NCBI GenBank assembly: GCA_029379215.1
Contig: JAQYWO010000038.1
Coordinates: 1-41,089, forward strand
DNA: 41,089 bases
Direction: 5' to 3'
DNA from: Rhizonema sp. PD37
Lineage (GTDB): Bacteria > Cyanobacteriota > Cyanobacteriia > Cyanobacteriales > Nostocaceae
Position numbers and translations under genes: made by a program. The notes below the pieces were generated by a model. That model had not been told where the DNA came from. It worked only from the letters and a program-made list of their open reading frames with translations, and made no database searches. Of the stretch, positions 1 to 8,766 are shown piece by piece; within the stretch, counting starts at the first letter, position 1, and every line of letters begins with the position of its first letter.

Positions 1-378
1 GTGTATATTTTTCTATATGCTCAATAAGATTTTCCTGGTGCCCTGCGGTTATTCCAGGAGGAAAATAAACTTCACCAGATATCTCATTAACAATTCTCAT
101 ATCTGCATCAACAAAAATTGCCACACGAAATTTTGATAAAGCTTTAGCGAGCGGAAACCGTTTATCATGATAGCAAAATAGAACACCTTGCTGATTATGT
201 TTATAAGCTAAAACATTTGAGTTATTATGAAAGTCTTTCGGTTCGTCTGTGTAAATGACTAGAAAAACACCAGGAAATCTTTCTGCTAAATCCTCAGCTA
301 ATTGCTGAGAAAAAATCCGATACTTTTTTCCCAATGCTAATGTACAGAAGCAAAAATCTTTTTGTTCTTGATGCATTA
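1..378 (-). CDS. Glycosyltransferase-like protein, N-terminal part (cut by window edge)
   Basis: An open frame reads leftward from ATG at 378 to the window edge (126 codons seen, C-terminus missing). The visible protein starts MHQEQKDFCFCTLALGKKYR and contains a hydrophobic strand ending in the Asp-x-Asp motif FVDADMRIV, as in nucleotide-sugar-binding GT-A glycosyltransferases. The strand order before the DxD (a CTLALG start, then a strand before TDEPKD) also fits a GT-A fold. It heads a run of minus-strand glycosyltransferase genes, which supports a role in glycan synthesis. There is no clear ribosome binding site, and the frame stays open upstream of the ATG for about 24 codons without another ATG, GTG or TTG, so the start is only probable. 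Donor and acceptor sugars cannot be told. Confidence 0.6.
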
Positions 379-489
379 CTACCGCTGATAAAGTATTAGC
401 GTTGATTGTATTACCTAAAGCATACCATACAGAAATTATACTGAGTAGTATCTAGAGCAATTTTTCAGGAAAAAAAGATTGTTTTGAAG

Positions 490-1422
490 CTAAAGCTTAG
501 CTTTGACTTGCCGCAATCGATTTTTAAAATTGTCTAAAGTTTGCTGCCACTGACTTTTCTTAACAATTGGTGGAATAACTGCTGGTGGGAGTGCTGAATT
601 AAGATTACGATAATATTGCCAAATATCCCAGTAAGGACAACCTGGTTGAATGCGAATACCCGCCCAGTGCAGATATTGTAGAGGTTGATTGACTAAAGGA
701 TCAATTAGTATATTTCCTTGAGTGCGAAAATGGGGAGTTCCTGCCCAATTACCAGGAGCTTTCTCCTCTCTATGGACAATATTGAAGCGGTGTGGAATCC
801 GTTTAAGAAGCATATAGTTGATAATTGGTTGATCTGAAGTTTTTTGAGTAAAATCAAAGTATTCTGGATGGGCAGTACACTCAGCAAAAGTTTCATACAA
901 ATCTTTTTCTGAGATTAAATTTTTCTTAGAACCCCAAAAACCTCCATTAAAAATATCTTGAATTTCAGTCTCAGTGAAAACTTTTTCTTCTAAGACTTTT
1001 TGTGTAAAAACATTCTCGATGCCCCCTAGATATTGATAGTCACAGCAAATAAAATCGGATGTATCTAAGTAATTAAGATTGTCAACAATTTTTTCAAAAA
1101 CAACAATATCAGTATCTATGTACAAAAATTCGTCAAATGGTCCAAACCAACAAGCTTGTTTACGGAATTGATTAGGACGAGCAAAAAACTTGCTACCAAA
1201 AACTTCGTGTAGCTTATTTGACAATCTATCAATAAACTCTAAGTCTTCGTAAACTTTGACTTTATAATGCTTGTTAAGAATATCTGCAATGCCGTGATAA
1301 TTGTCATCGTAAGGAATCATGACAATTGGTGTCTCTGTGTCATGCAATCGGATACTATTCAGTAGTGCGATCGCATGATCCGTCACCTTATCGTTAGCAA
1401 TAATATAAATTCCCCGCTTCAT
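490..1422 (-). CDS. GT-A type glycosyltransferase-like protein
   Basis: A 310-residue soluble protein. It opens with IYIIANDKVTDHAIALLNSI, a first strand and helix typical of GT-A enzymes that take a nucleotide sugar. The motif FLYIDTDIVVFEK near residue 100 supplies the Asp-x-Asp expected to hold the metal and the sugar nucleotide. Later motifs, NGGFWGS, SDQPIINYML and YLHWAGI, resemble the acceptor and His-containing C-terminal parts of GT8-like enzymes. There is no signal peptide or membrane segment, so it should act in the cytoplasm. The neighbour at 1459-2454 is a clear paralogue in the same orientation, 36 bases away, which suggests a tandem duplication and co-transcription. Sugar specificity cannot be inferred. 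Confidence 0.8.
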   Translation of the reverse strand: MKRGIYIIANDKVTDHAIALLNSIRLHDTETPIVMIPYDDNYHGIADILNKHYKVKVYEDLEFIDRLSNKLHEVFGSKFFARPNQFRKQACWFGPFDEFLYIDTDIVVFEKIVDNLNYLDTSDFICCDYQYLGGIENVFTQKVLEEKVFTETEIQDIFNGGFWGSKKNLISEKDLYETFAECTAHPEYFDFTQKTSDQPIINYMLLKRIPHRFNIVHREEKAPGNWAGTPHFRTQGNILIDPLVNQPLQYLHWAGIRIQPGCPYWDIWQYYRNLNSALPPAVIPPIVKKSQWQQTLDNFKNRLRQVKAKL

Positions 1423-1458
1423 TTATTCATCCTCAATCTTAATAAATCAAAAATTAAT

Positions 1459-2454
1459 TCAACCCAACTTAGCTAATTTTTTTAAAATCCGTGTTGCTAA
1501 ACTTGGAGGTGTATTGTAAGGTTTCAGCTTAGTATTGAACTTTGGTTGCTTGTCTGGTTCATGTAAATAGCGATAATACAAGAAAATATCTCGGTAGGGG
1601 AAATCTATATTCTCCCCAGCGCAAAGGCGGCTAAACAACTTAGACGATAAACCGATATAGTGAATATAGGTGAGGCGATTTCCTTTATCATACAAAATAT
1701 GATTTTTTGCTTGAAAATGAGTAGAAGTGACACAACAGCCAGTGCTTTCACTTTCAAGAAGCTTCTGAGCGAAATTATAGCTAGAGATACCAGAACGCAT
1801 CACCATGTAGTTGAGAATTGTTTGATCAGGAGCCATATCGTAGAGAACTTCTGCTTCTCCTTGCTGTAGTTCTTCCAATAACCATTGTTGCATTTGAGCA
1901 TTAAATATGCCTTTTTTTGAAGCATAAAACCCAGAACAAAATATTTCCGCTTGTAGTTGTTTGGTAGTGAATATTTTTGTTAGTTTAGCCGAATTTATAT
2001 CATATACATGAGATAAATCTTTATACTGGAAGTCATAAACCACCCAATCACTTTGATTGAGTTGAGCGAAAATCTGCTCTAAAGGACTCATTAATAGAGT
2101 GTCGGCATCCATATACACAAAGCGGTCGAAGGGACCATCAAAGGCACAGTAACGCCGATGTGTACCAACTCGATAATATTTGTCACTTCCTATTTTTTGC
2201 CAATGTTCATAGGCAGTAGGATGAGCATCCCAAATCTTGCCAACAAAGCAATCCCATTTCTGTATTGAGTCTCGATAGTCGTAAAGTTGCACATTTGGGC
2301 GACGGGCAATTTCAGCAGCAATGTGCTCTGTGTTATTGTCATAGGGATAGACGCAAACAGGCATTTCTGCTCCTTGAATTGCCTCTATACTATTAAGTAA
2401 GGCAACGAGTTGGTCGTAAACACGGTCATTGGCGAGGGTACAAATGCCATCCAT
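1459..2454 (-). CDS. GT-A type glycosyltransferase-like protein, paralogue of the next gene
   Basis: A 331-residue soluble protein with the same layout as the product of 490-1422: start MDGICTLANDRVYDQLVALL, an Asp-x-Asp in FVYMDADTLLMSP near residue 118, then CSGFYASKKG, PDQTILNYMV and LTYIHYIGLS. These motifs support a metal-dependent transferase that uses a nucleotide sugar. It differs from its neighbour by an insertion before the DxD (residues 65-100), which may change the acceptor. It is upstream of its paralogue in the transcription direction, and the two are probably one transcript. No transmembrane segment is seen. The exact family number is not certain, and the function is inferred from fold motifs and the cluster. 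Confidence 0.78.
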   Translation of the reverse strand: MDGICTLANDRVYDQLVALLNSIEAIQGAEMPVCVYPYDNNTEHIAAEIARRPNVQLYDYRDSIQKWDCFVGKIWDAHPTAYEHWQKIGSDKYYRVGTHRRYCAFDGPFDRFVYMDADTLLMSPLEQIFAQLNQSDWVVYDFQYKDLSHVYDINSAKLTKIFTTKQLQAEIFCSGFYASKKGIFNAQMQQWLLEELQQGEAEVLYDMAPDQTILNYMVMRSGISSYNFAQKLLESESTGCCVTSTHFQAKNHILYDKGNRLTYIHYIGLSSKLFSRLCAGENIDFPYRDIFLYYRYLHEPDKQPKFNTKLKPYNTPPSLATRILKKLAKLG

Positions 2455-2577
2455 ATCGTGGTTTTATTTGTTTTGTGATTGTTAGGTAAGGTTGTTTTTG
2501 ATTATTTGTATTACAAAGGATAAATGACTAAAGATATAGAGCGATTATAATAATTCGTGAAAATTATTTTTTGGATG

Positions 2578-2692
2578 AACCGCCTTAGCGCAGCCATGCC
2601 CGTACCCCTTCGGGGAAGCAAGCTACGCGTAGCGTGTCCGTCAGGACAAGGGCTTTAGACGCCAAGACGCCAAGAGCGCCAAGAAAAGACGT
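2578..2692. repeat. Dispersed cyanobacterial repeat, left inverted copy
   Basis: The segment contains palindromic cores CCCCTTCGGGG and CTACGCGTAG followed by CGTCAGGACAAGGG and a run of GCCAAG units. Read in reverse, the same order is found at 3880-3985, on the other side of the GT10-like gene. The repeat lies just downstream of that gene's stop. Open frames drawn through it are not convincing proteins. Confidence 0.85.
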
Positions 2693-2723
2693 AGAGAGAA
2701 TTTTTAGGACTACTATAATCGGA

Positions 2724-3683
2724 TTATGAGAATTTGGCTGTGAATTCAGATAGCCAGTTAAGCAGATTGAGTTTGTGGAGAATAATTTGTCTGGCTTCTG
2801 CGATCGCTTCTTTAGCAGCATACCAAGCATCAGGAGTAGAAGTGACTTCTTGGATGTATTTTATACCTTTTTCATCTAAGCTTGGTAATCGTAAAAAACT
2901 ACCAGGTGGCAATAATTTATCAGCAGCTGCTCCACCGTAGTAAATTGGTAAGCACCATGCTAATAAGGCATCCCATAATTTTTCACTAACATACCAATTG
3001 TTTTCGGCATAGTTTTCAATCGCTAGATTGTAGTAGTATGGTGCCATCCCATACCATTTGTTGCCTAATTCTCCTGATGTTTTCACCCATGTGTGTAAGT
3101 CACGCCCGTACAAATCAAACTTAATTTCATTGGATTGCAATGACTGTAAAAACTGTAATCGCTGTTGGTGGTTAACTGTACGGTTGATTCCAGAAGTAAT
3201 CCAACTGCAAGAGGAAACTTTTTCCATTGGTTGTATTTCATTAAGTTCCCGAAACGAGTTGCTATGATACCAAATCGCTGGCATGTAATCGGGAGTTGGG
3301 GCGAAGTCATCAGCACCCGAAACATAGCCGCAATACTTCTGTGCCTGTTGATAATTCTGTTTGTTTCTTTCCACAACCTCATCTAATGGTGGTTCCCTCA
3401 GTAAATAAATTATCCGCTCTTTATTCACTCCACGTAGGAGTGAGTCAATGTTTAACTCAGATTTTTGCTGCTGTTTGCCAAAAGGATTAAACCTAGATTT
3501 CTGCTCTTTAACAATTGGAAAATCAAACTGATACATTAGTAGAAAATCTGGTTTAGGCATTGTTGCCAGCATTTGTAGATTACCCCAAACACCAAATTGA
3601 TGAGGCGTTTGTTGCCACAACCAATCAGCTCTTTTCTCAAGCCCTCGATAGCTGCTTATCATACCAACAGTTTTTATAGACAT
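2724..3683 (-). CDS. GT10 (fucosyltransferase-like) glycosyltransferase
   Basis: A 319-residue protein. The strongest evidence is near residue 230: ENWYVSEKLWDALLAWCLPI followed by YYGG, which matches the conserved C-terminal motif of GT10 alpha-1,3/4-fucosyltransferases (Tyr-Val-x-Glu-Lys then Pro-Ile-Tyr-x-Gly). Upstream, LFDLYGR-type sequence (FDLYGRDLHTW) also fits the family. The N-terminal half, with a MISSYRGLEKRADWLW start and a YLLREPP motif near residue 140, is the variable acceptor domain. No signal peptide is seen, so it should act on the cytoplasmic face using GDP-fucose or a similar donor. It lies between inverted repeat copies, which suggests it could have moved as a unit. Sugar specificity is inference. 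Confidence 0.75.
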   Translation of the reverse strand: MSIKTVGMISSYRGLEKRADWLWQQTPHQFGVWGNLQMLATMPKPDFLLMYQFDFPIVKEQKSRFNPFGKQQQKSELNIDSLLRGVNKERIIYLLREPPLDEVVERNKQNYQQAQKYCGYVSGADDFAPTPDYMPAIWYHSNSFRELNEIQPMEKVSSCSWITSGINRTVNHQQRLQFLQSLQSNEIKFDLYGRDLHTWVKTSGELGNKWYGMAPYYYNLAIENYAENNWYVSEKLWDALLAWCLPIYYGGAAADKLLPPGSFLRLPSLDEKGIKYIQEVTSTPDAWYAAKEAIAEARQIILHKLNLLNWLSEFTAKFS

Positions 3684-3743
3684 GTTTAAAAGTTACTACC
3701 TTCCCTCTGGAATTTTATGTCCGTTAAATTAACCTTAATACGG

Positions 3744-3820
3744 AAGAACCCCACCCCGCTTTTCGGTGTGCTTTGTCTCCCCTCCCCGCTTGCGCTCTCG
3801 GGGTTGGGGATGGGGTTCTT
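3744..3820. repeat. Long imperfect hairpin repeat (AAGAACCCCACCCC / GGGGTTCTT)
   Basis: AAGAACCCCACCCC at 3744-3757 is matched in reverse by GGGGATGGGGTTCTT at 3806-3820, and T residues follow. A similar architecture is seen at 37690-37766, so this is probably a dispersed repeat family. On the plus strand it could also end transcription. Confidence 0.65.
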
Positions 3821-3879
3821 TTATTATGGGTAAACTGACAGACATAATAGAATATGACCTATCTTCTTTTTATCTTTAC

Positions 3880-4072
3880 TTGGCGTTCTTGGCGTTTAAA
3901 GCCTTACCCTTGTCCTGACGGACACGCTACGCGTAGCTTGCTTCCCCGAAGGGGTACGGGTTCTGCTTTGCAGTACGGGCATGGCTTCTCTTCTCCTGAG
4001 GGAGACGCTTCGCGAACGAGACGCTGCGCGTAGCTTGCTTCCCCGAAGGGGTACGCTAAGGTGGTTCATTTA
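3880..4072. repeat. Dispersed cyanobacterial repeat, right inverted copy plus extra unit
   Basis: Positions 3880-3985 are the reverse complement of the repeat at 2578-2692: TTGGCGTT units, CCCTTGTCCTGACG, CTACGCGTAG and CCCCGAAGGGG. A second short unit with GGGAGACGCTTCGCGAACG and another CCCCGAAGGGG extends it to about 4070. Palindromic units of this kind are common in Nostoc-type genomes. Confidence 0.85.
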
Positions 4073-4099
4073 TTCTTCTAACGCTTCAGGAGTAACTCA

Positions 4100-5314
4100 T
4101 CATCCGTTATTTATAACCGGACGTAGAGACTCATCAACATAACTCAGAATTTTTGCCGCCCTATTTTCCCAAGAATAATGCTTGACAAAATCAATTATAT
4201 GTGTGTGTCCTTGTATTTTTCTAGGATGAGTTTCTAAAACTTGCGCTACTGCTTTAGCAAATTCTTTTGGGTTGTCTGGCTCACACCAAGCGGCGATCGC
4301 TTTAGTATTTTTAAATTCTATTAAAGAGGGAATTTCTGTAGCGACAATCGGATTTCCAGAGGTGAGATAGTCGAACAGCTTCATAGGAGAGGTGAACGTT
4401 GCAGCTTTCCCGGAACAATGAGGATGAGCCAAAATATCTGCAGCTTGTAGCAAAGATGGTAAATCGAGGTGCAAGACGTAACCTAAGAATGTAATGTTAT
4501 CGACCTGTTTTTCTTGGGCTAACTGCTGATAATGTGCAACTTCTTGCACATTACCGCCTGCACAGACAAATTGAATATTTGGCATAAGTGCGGCAACATC
4601 AACGAGGACATTAATGCCTTTAAATTGCCTGAGTGCTCCTGAATAAACCACCAAATGCAAGCGTTCATTTTTCAAAAGTTTTTTACGCCATTCTGTAGCT
4701 TTTTCTGGCTGTCTAACCATGAACGAGTGATTGTATCCATTGTGTAGCTTAATCAGTTTTTCTGGTGGCATTCCATGTTGAATCATGCTTTCTCGGACTG
4801 TATCGGCGACAGTTACAGCAACTTGAAACAGTGGATGATTCACAATTTCTGTCTCAAATTTTTTATCTTCGTGATGATGGTGTTCATAAATTGCGGGTAT
4901 ACCATTTTGAATTGCCGCTTTCACAAAATTCCAGTTCCAAGCGTGGATAATTTTGGTAGTCGAAAGGATATGGAACGGAAAATAATATTTAGTAGTGATG
5001 GTGTTAGAGTCAGTGAATTTGCTTTTGATGGAGTCAATAGGCCAGGGCATTGGTAAAGGAGCAATTTTCAGTTTGTCTTGAAGGCTGTAATATTTGACAA
5101 GTGTTGTTGGGACTTTTCTAGGTTGAAACGGACGAATTAAATGAACTGGGTTGAAAGCTGCTAAGCCTTGGTAAGGATAGACTAAAACAGTTGAGTATCC
5201 CAAGTTTGCGGCTGCGTTTGCTGCATTTGCAGATTGTACAAGGTGAGCTTCCGGCTTGGGTATCTCTTCTGCTAAAAAGAAGATATAGTTTTGCTGAGCA
5301 GCAGTATTTTTCAT
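4100..5314 (-). CDS. GT4-family (GT-B) glycosyltransferase
   Basis: A 404-residue protein with a two-domain GT-B layout. The C-terminal half carries VVYSGALRQFKGINVLVDVA near residue 225, FVCAGGN, ITFLGYV and ADILAHPHCSGKAATFTSPM near 290-315, then LFDYLTSGNPIVATEIPS. This is the donor-binding region of GT4 retaining glycosyltransferases. The N-terminal half includes HAWNWNFVKAA and IYEHHHHEDK, the acceptor side. The stop is 4 bases from the ABC exporter gene upstream in transcription (start 5314, exporter stop 5319), so the two are almost surely co-transcribed. It probably adds a sugar to a lipid-linked or exported glycan. Substrate is unknown. Confidence 0.85.
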   Translation of the reverse strand: MKNTAAQQNYIFFLAEEIPKPEAHLVQSANAANAAANLGYSTVLVYPYQGLAAFNPVHLIRPFQPRKVPTTLVKYYSLQDKLKIAPLPMPWPIDSIKSKFTDSNTITTKYYFPFHILSTTKIIHAWNWNFVKAAIQNGIPAIYEHHHHEDKKFETEIVNHPLFQVAVTVADTVRESMIQHGMPPEKLIKLHNGYNHSFMVRQPEKATEWRKKLLKNERLHLVVYSGALRQFKGINVLVDVAALMPNIQFVCAGGNVQEVAHYQQLAQEKQVDNITFLGYVLHLDLPSLLQAADILAHPHCSGKAATFTSPMKLFDYLTSGNPIVATEIPSLIEFKNTKAIAAWCEPDNPKEFAKAVAQVLETHPRKIQGHTHIIDFVKHYSWENRAAKILSYVDESLRPVINNG

Positions 5315-5318
5315 AATT

Positions 5319-7544
5319 TTATATTTTAATCATCTCCTCAAAATGCTCTAATTTACCGAGTAGATGCATAGCAGAATCATAAGCTTCGACAATTAATTTA
5401 TTTTGTTGTTGAGGTGTGTCTATCAAATCATCTGCGAGAGAGCGGAGAGCTAGTATAGGCTCGCGCCTGATGCCGAACTCATCCGATATATTCTGGAAAA
5501 TTTGATTCTGATGCTGCGGTAAACCGTGTTGCGCTCTCTCATTTTGCTGGTTAATGATATCGTCAAAAACCTCAAGAGTATTGAAAATTCTCAAGGCTAA
5601 TTTGTAAGAATTTAAAATTAATTCGTGCCGTTCTAATGAGTTATCAATTGTATTATTTAGGATTAAGCGTAGCAAATCAATTAAAGAGTTAAGCCGCTGG
5701 TTAATTTCATGAGAAATGCCGACTAAGCTCTGCTGCTGTTTGGTTTTCGTTTCTGCTCGCTCTGCAAATTGCATTGAGTATAAGCGTGAGTAGTAACCAC
5801 CTTTTTGTAAAAGTTCTTCATGAGTTCCCATCTCGACGACACGCCCTTGATCTAATACGGCAATTTGATCGGCTTTTTGGACAGTGGAAAGACGGTGGGC
5901 AATAACCATCGTTGTGCGATCGCGACTGAGGTTATCAAGTGCCGTTTGCACTAAGCGTTCGGAAACTGTATCCAAAGCACTGGTGGCTTCGTCTAAAATC
6001 AGAATTTCCGGATCTTGAAGCAAAGCACGCGCTATTGCAAGACGCTGTCTTTGTCCCCCAGACAACATTACTCCGCGATCGCCAATCAATGTGTCAAATC
6101 CCTGCGGCAATTTGTTGATAAACTCATAAGCATTTGCCAGCTTGGTGGCTGTGATAATTTCCTCTTCCGTCGCCTCCGGGCGTCCATAGGCAATGTTAAT
6201 CCGTACCGAGTCATTAAAGAGGAAGGTATCTTGACTGACAATTCCCATTGCCGTTCGCAACGATTTGAGATTAAACTTGCGGATGTCTCTACCATCTAGA
6301 GTAATACAGCCGGAAATCGGGTCATAAAATCTGGGTAAGAGATCTGCTAATGTTGATTTACCAGCACCAGAACTACCTACCAATGCTAGAGTTCTGCCAT
6401 GAGGTAAGTATAAATCCACATCCTCCAGAACCAATTTCTCTTGATCTGGATAGGAAAAGGATATGTGGTTAAAATGAATCCCCTTCTCCAATTTTGTGTA
6501 AGGAATATCTCCATTACCCATTAATGGCTTATTATCCCAGCGCAAGAAGTCTGTAACTATTTGCACACTAGTAGCAGTGCTGGCAAAGCTGCTGCGAAGA
6601 GTATTTAACTGAGAAATAAACGGTAACAGTCGGAGTAGTACTAATAGATAAGTGAGTAATACGGCGGAAAGAGAGGTAATTTCATTGGCAAACACAGTGC
6701 GACTCAAGAAGACAATCAGGAGTATGGCTATAATACCCATGATTTCACTGACTGGTGCGATCGCCTCCGAATTTATCTGAGATTCAAATTCTGCTACTTC
6801 GCGATCGCGAATGAGCTTCTTGATTCTTTCATATTCTCTTTCCTCACTCCCAGTTGCCTTCACCAACCTAATCCCGTTTAAGGTTTCTAGCACAGTGATA
6901 GAATATGCTCTAGACATATCACTGAGTTGCGTGCCAAACTTTTTAGAACGGGAAATAGCGTATTGATTTGCTAAGGTTATTAAAGATAATAGAACTGTCG
7001 TAGCGAGCGTCAATTGCCAAGAGATTGACAGTAGCAATCCAACAAAAACTAAAATTGTAATTGCTAGAATAATTAATTTGACCGTGTTGCCTATAGCACT
7101 TGTGGCACGACCAATCTCTCCACCAAGACTGTTGATTAAATCACCAACTTTTTTCTTAGCATAATAATCAATATCAATCTCTAGTAGTAATAGCAAGCCA
7201 GCTTCCCGCATATCTGAGGTTAACTTGCGTGTTAAAGTACTGGAGGCTAATGTCCCAGAGTAAGCTGCAAAATTTTTGATAGCAATTGTCAATAAAATTG
7301 CACCTGCCATTACCCAGATACGGTACTCTTCTGGAACCTGGTCAAAAGGGGACATAATTTTTTTAAGAATAGTAGGAGCACCACTTAAATCTACTGATTG
7401 TCCCACAACTTTTAAAATCACTGGGACAATTAGAGTCGTGCTGATGCCATTAAATAGCGCTCCAGAAAATCCTAATAATATTGTTAAGATAACCAAAACC
7501 GGATAAGGTCTGGCAAATCTTAGTAGTAGCTTGTTTGTATACAT
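5319..7544 (-). CDS. ABC exporter (MsbA-like) with duplicated C-terminal extension
   Basis: A 741-residue fused permease and ATPase. Residues 1-320 contain six hydrophobic stretches forming the exporter membrane domain. The nucleotide-binding domain follows, with Walker A GSSGAGKS at 390-397, signature LSGGQRQR at 494-501, Walker B ILILDEA at 514-520 and the His of IAHRLS at 550. Ordinary half-exporters of this type end near residue 595. Here about 145 further residues contain two related modules, roughly 609-664 and 686-739, each starting near IS-H/D-E and ending in an L-x-x-F-(D/E)-(D/E)-(I/M)-I helix. The gene lies between glycosyltransferase genes, so a lipid-linked glycan or glycolipid is a likely substrate. 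The role of the tail is unknown. Confidence 0.9.
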   Translation of the reverse strand: MYTNKLLLRFARPYPVLVILTILLGFSGALFNGISTTLIVPVILKVVGQSVDLSGAPTILKKIMSPFDQVPEEYRIWVMAGAILLTIAIKNFAAYSGTLASSTLTRKLTSDMREAGLLLLLEIDIDYYAKKKVGDLINSLGGEIGRATSAIGNTVKLIILAITILVFVGLLLSISWQLTLATTVLLSLITLANQYAISRSKKFGTQLSDMSRAYSITVLETLNGIRLVKATGSEEREYERIKKLIRDREVAEFESQINSEAIAPVSEIMGIIAILLIVFLSRTVFANEITSLSAVLLTYLLVLLRLLPFISQLNTLRSSFASTATSVQIVTDFLRWDNKPLMGNGDIPYTKLEKGIHFNHISFSYPDQEKLVLEDVDLYLPHGRTLALVGSSGAGKSTLADLLPRFYDPISGCITLDGRDIRKFNLKSLRTAMGIVSQDTFLFNDSVRINIAYGRPEATEEEIITATKLANAYEFINKLPQGFDTLIGDRGVMLSGGQRQRLAIARALLQDPEILILDEATSALDTVSERLVQTALDNLSRDRTTMVIAHRLSTVQKADQIAVLDQGRVVEMGTHEELLQKGGYYSRLYSMQFAERAETKTKQQQSLVGISHEINQRLNSLIDLLRLILNNTIDNSLERHELILNSYKLALRIFNTLEVFDDIINQQNERAQHGLPQHQNQIFQNISDEFGIRREPILALRSLADDLIDTPQQQNKLIVEAYDSAMHLLGKLEHFEEMIKI

Positions 7545-7609
7545 CGGCTATTTTAAATGTATTTTGCTTTTAATGACTTATATCTCAGTTAGTTTTACTT
7601 CCTTCTTGC

Positions 7610-8761
7610 TTACAAACTGACAATGATCTCAGACAGGGTAGCCGCCATCGTCTCTGTACTATATTTTTCTACACATCTTTCTCTTGCCTTTGCACCTCGT
7701 TCGTTTGCTGAATCTAAATCTTGAAATATCAATTGAATTGTCTCGGCAATAGCATCTGGAGAAGCCGGGTCAACTATATAACCAGTGTCTGATAAAATTT
7801 CCGGGATGTCACCTACTCTTGTCGATAATACAGGTTTAGCCATTGCCATGCCATCTGTCAACTTTAAAGGAAATTGAGCGCGAGCAATAACCGTATCTCG
7901 TTGGGGAACGACGACAACATGTGCGGCAGCTACAATCTCAGGCATAACCTCTACAGGAGACTTTGGCAACTTGATAATCCAACGCCCCCATTTTTCAATC
8001 AGGCGATCGTCGTAGTCATCGTAAGGACTACCACCAACAATGACAAGTCTTAAATCTGGTTGATTTAACTTATCTAACGCCATTAACACATCCTCAACCC
8101 CTTTATGAGGACGTGGTGCGCCCGGAAACATCAGAACTCGATACCCGCAAAGACTATAACGTTCTCGACTGACTTGAGGATCGTACTTATGAGGATTAAA
8201 TAAGGAGATATCTTTGCCATTAGGCAAATAAACGCCACCAAAGCGTTCTTTAAGAAACTGAGTATCTATCGTAACTGCATCAGCTTGGTGTACTAATTTC
8301 TCCATCCACTGGATGTATAGAGGATGATCCGGAAATCTTAATGCTCCATCCTTCTTCAAAATGTCCCGTGCAAATTGCTTAATTTTAGGACGATAATTCC
8401 AATCAAATCCTCCATGCCAACTCAGCTCCCAATCATCCATATCTAAAAGTAAAGGACGACGGCTGCTAAATTTCTTTAGTAAAGACAGTCCAAAACTTGT
8501 CGGCTTAGGTTTTACCGCATAAATAATATCTCCATCTATTTTTTGCAGAAGTTGCCGACTTGAACTCAAAAAATCCGGATAGTTTTTTCCAGGAAGAGAA
8601 ACAATATTAATTCCATTAGGAGGAATTGCATAAAGTTCCTTACCAAAAAGAAAGCCAACAATTTCTACTAGATAATTAAGCTTCTTCAGGACTTGTGCTA
8701 GCAAGAAAGCCCGAACACTACCGCCACCACTTAGATCACTGACGACTAAAGTAACTTTCAT
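7610..8761 (-). CDS. GT4-family (GT-B) glycosyltransferase
   Basis: A 383-residue protein. The N-terminus MKVTLVVSDLSGGGSVRAF has the glycine-rich loop of GT-B acceptor domains. The C-terminal half has LMFPGAPRPHKGVEDVLMAL near residue 215, LVIVGGSPYDD, VVVVPQRDTVIARAQFPLKL and MAMAKPVLSTRVGDIPEIL near 310, the usual GT4 donor-binding motifs, followed by a family-typical C-terminal helix. No signal peptide or membrane segment is seen. The gene starts 5 bases from the stop of the next upstream gene (8767), in the same direction, so it belongs to the same transcript. Substrate is not predictable from sequence alone. Confidence 0.87.
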   Translation of the reverse strand: MKVTLVVSDLSGGGSVRAFLLAQVLKKLNYLVEIVGFLFGKELYAIPPNGINIVSLPGKNYPDFLSSSRQLLQKIDGDIIYAVKPKPTSFGLSLLKKFSSRRPLLLDMDDWELSWHGGFDWNYRPKIKQFARDILKKDGALRFPDHPLYIQWMEKLVHQADAVTIDTQFLKERFGGVYLPNGKDISLFNPHKYDPQVSRERYSLCGYRVLMFPGAPRPHKGVEDVLMALDKLNQPDLRLVIVGGSPYDDYDDRLIEKWGRWIIKLPKSPVEVMPEIVAAAHVVVVPQRDTVIARAQFPLKLTDGMAMAKPVLSTRVGDIPEILSDTGYIVDPASPDAIAETIQLIFQDLDSANERGAKARERCVEKYSTETMAATLSEIIVSL

Positions 8762-8766
8762 TTTTA

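Noticed and set aside
2585..2830. Open frame of 81 codons on the minus strand
   Set aside because: It runs through the dispersed repeat and the end of the GT10-like gene in another frame, and its composition reflects the repeat.
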